Origin: Rhizobium vallis
Lineage (GTDB): Bacteria; Pseudomonadota; Alphaproteobacteria; Rhizobiales; Rhizobiaceae
Direction: 5' to 3'
DNA length: 64,000 nucleotides
NCBI RefSeq assembly: GCF_003985155.1
Contig: NZ_ML133699.1
Location: 1 to 64,000 of the forward strand
The notes under the pieces are model-generated. The model was not told where the DNA came from. It saw only the letters and a list, made by a program, of their open reading frames with translations, and searched no databases. Position 1 is the stretch's first letter. Each line of letters starts with the position of its first letter. The position numbers and the translations under genes were made by a program. Below are positions 63,244 through 64,000 of the stretch, one piece after another.

Positions 63244-63453
63244 CTACCGCATGATGGGGTCGAGGTCGGATTGGTCCGTCATCCGGGATGCTTGGCGCCT
63301 GCTGCCACCATGAATCGCTCAGTAATGCTCTTCGTGCCATTCTCTGATCTTCGCCCTTCGCTGCTCAGGTGCAGCGAACTGGAAAATGACTGTCCGACAA
63401 ACGGACGTTTGATGGCATCCACAAGTTTTGTCCGCGAAAATTGCTAATTAACG

Positions 63454-63780
63454 GTGAAGTGGACATTGTCCATATCGAACCAGAAAACGGACAAATCGCG
63501 CCTTGTCGCAGTCTGCGATGCCTGCATTCTTTTTTCGTTCCATCTAAGGAACGTCGTCGTCCAAGCCGCCGTCGATGGCCTGTTCGATGCTCGATTGTCC
63601 GATCTGATTCATGACGAGTGGATGTGCAACTTGGTATCCAACACACCGGATCTGTCGCTAGATCGCCTTCAAGCCGCCAGACAACTATGGATGCCCCTTT
63701 GCCGGTAGCAACGGTCCCAGGCTATGAGGCGTCACGACACGAAAGTGGTAAATCTGTCCGACTTTTCAGAATGAAGTGAG
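63454..63780 (+). pseudogene. PIN-domain (VapC-like) protein, frameshifted and truncated
   Basis: The first frame gives VAVCDACILFSFHLRNVVVQ (catalytic Asp in the VCDAC strand), then GLFDARLSDLIHDEWMCNLV, typical of a PIN-domain family of ~180 residues. It stops at 63708. Sequence continuing the family (TTMDAPLPVATVPGYEA) lies in another frame at about 63684-63735, so a frameshift occurred near 63683, and similarity ends soon after. About half of the protein is missing. No intact antitoxin gene is seen next to it. Confidence 0.65.
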
Positions 63781-64000
63781 AACGGCTTTTCGCAGGTCAT
63801 GGATGTGGTTGCGGAAAGCCGTGCCGTTCCGATAGCGCGGCAAGGATCTTGTCTTTTTCAGCGATGAACACGCGCCCCTCGTGAACCCCTGTTTGATGAG
63901 GCGAATTATCCCCCTCCGCTAAAACCAGCAAGGGCAAGGACTGGTTTTGCTCTCCTACAAGGGCGGCCACGCCTCGTCTGGGCCTTAGCCATTCTATGCG
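63781..64000. other. No gene recognised to the window edge
   Basis: The last ~220 bases show no family similarity that I can identify. Confidence 0.3.

Overview
The window looks like a piece of a rhizobial (Rhizobium/Agrobacterium/Sinorhizobium-type, Hyphomicrobiales) secondary replicon. It is GC-rich and full of ABC uptake operons with adjacent regulators. It also carries many decayed genes and insertion-sequence scraps, including the 5' part of a 'strawberry notch' helicase gene of the kind common on rhizobial plasmids. I see no tRNA, rRNA, CRISPR array or replication origin. Names rest on motif recognition only; no database search was possible.

Layout. 1-1.9 kb: end of an IS481-type element and a broken sugar-binding-protein gene. 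1.9-11.9 kb: an apparently complete lysine catabolic block (LysR regulator, HglS 2-oxoadipate dioxygenase, ALDH7-type aminoadipate semialdehyde dehydrogenase, aminotransferase, FAD/Fe-S D-2-hydroxyglutarate dehydrogenase-like protein, lysine/saccharopine dehydrogenase, Lrp regulator). 12-16.7 kb: decayed ORF, 5'-truncated cheW, an intact GGDEF-EAL protein and a second sugar-binding-protein gene with one nonsense codon. 17.3-18.2 kb: SnoaL-like protein and divergent HxlR regulator. 18.2-27.9 kb: a decayed fic gene, then an aspartoacylase-family hydrolase, a PotD-like binding protein, DapF-like and LysA-like enzymes, a LysR regulator, a single-chain fused two-domain ABC permease and its ATPase. 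28.2-31 kb: DUF1349 protein and a methyl-accepting chemotaxis protein. 31.05-33.65 kb: an intact IS21-family element with a 7-bp target duplication, inserted just upstream of the chemoreceptor. 34-44 kb: ROK regulator, ABC transporter, glycerophosphodiester phosphodiesterase, inositol-monophosphatase-family phosphatase, 2H phosphoesterase, Na/Pi cotransporter and a Nudix protein. 44-46 kb: IS66 and Tn3 remnants. 46.2-53.8 kb: CUT1 sugar ABC transporter, sugar isomerase, Gfo/Idh/MocA oxidoreductase and FadR/GntR regulator. 54-54.5 kb: hydantoinase gene start cut by an IS6 remnant. 54.5-59.6 kb: two-component system with a MacB/FtsX-type ABC pair. 59.8-62.7 kb: helicase remnant, then a Tn10-TetR-like repressor with two tetO-like operators facing a flavin monooxygenase. 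62.8-64 kb: chimeric transposase/racemase debris and a broken PIN-domain gene.

How the genes may work together. The first block should take lysine to 2-oxoglutarate. The 19-28 kb block has the parts to import an (acylated) diamino acid, deacylate it, epimerise it and decarboxylate it to a lysine-like product, and could feed the first block. The 34-44 kb block has the parts to import a phosphodiester, open it, dephosphorylate it and handle phosphate. The 46-54 kb block imports and oxidises or isomerises a sugar. These are inferences from family and neighbourhood; no substrate is proven by sequence alone.
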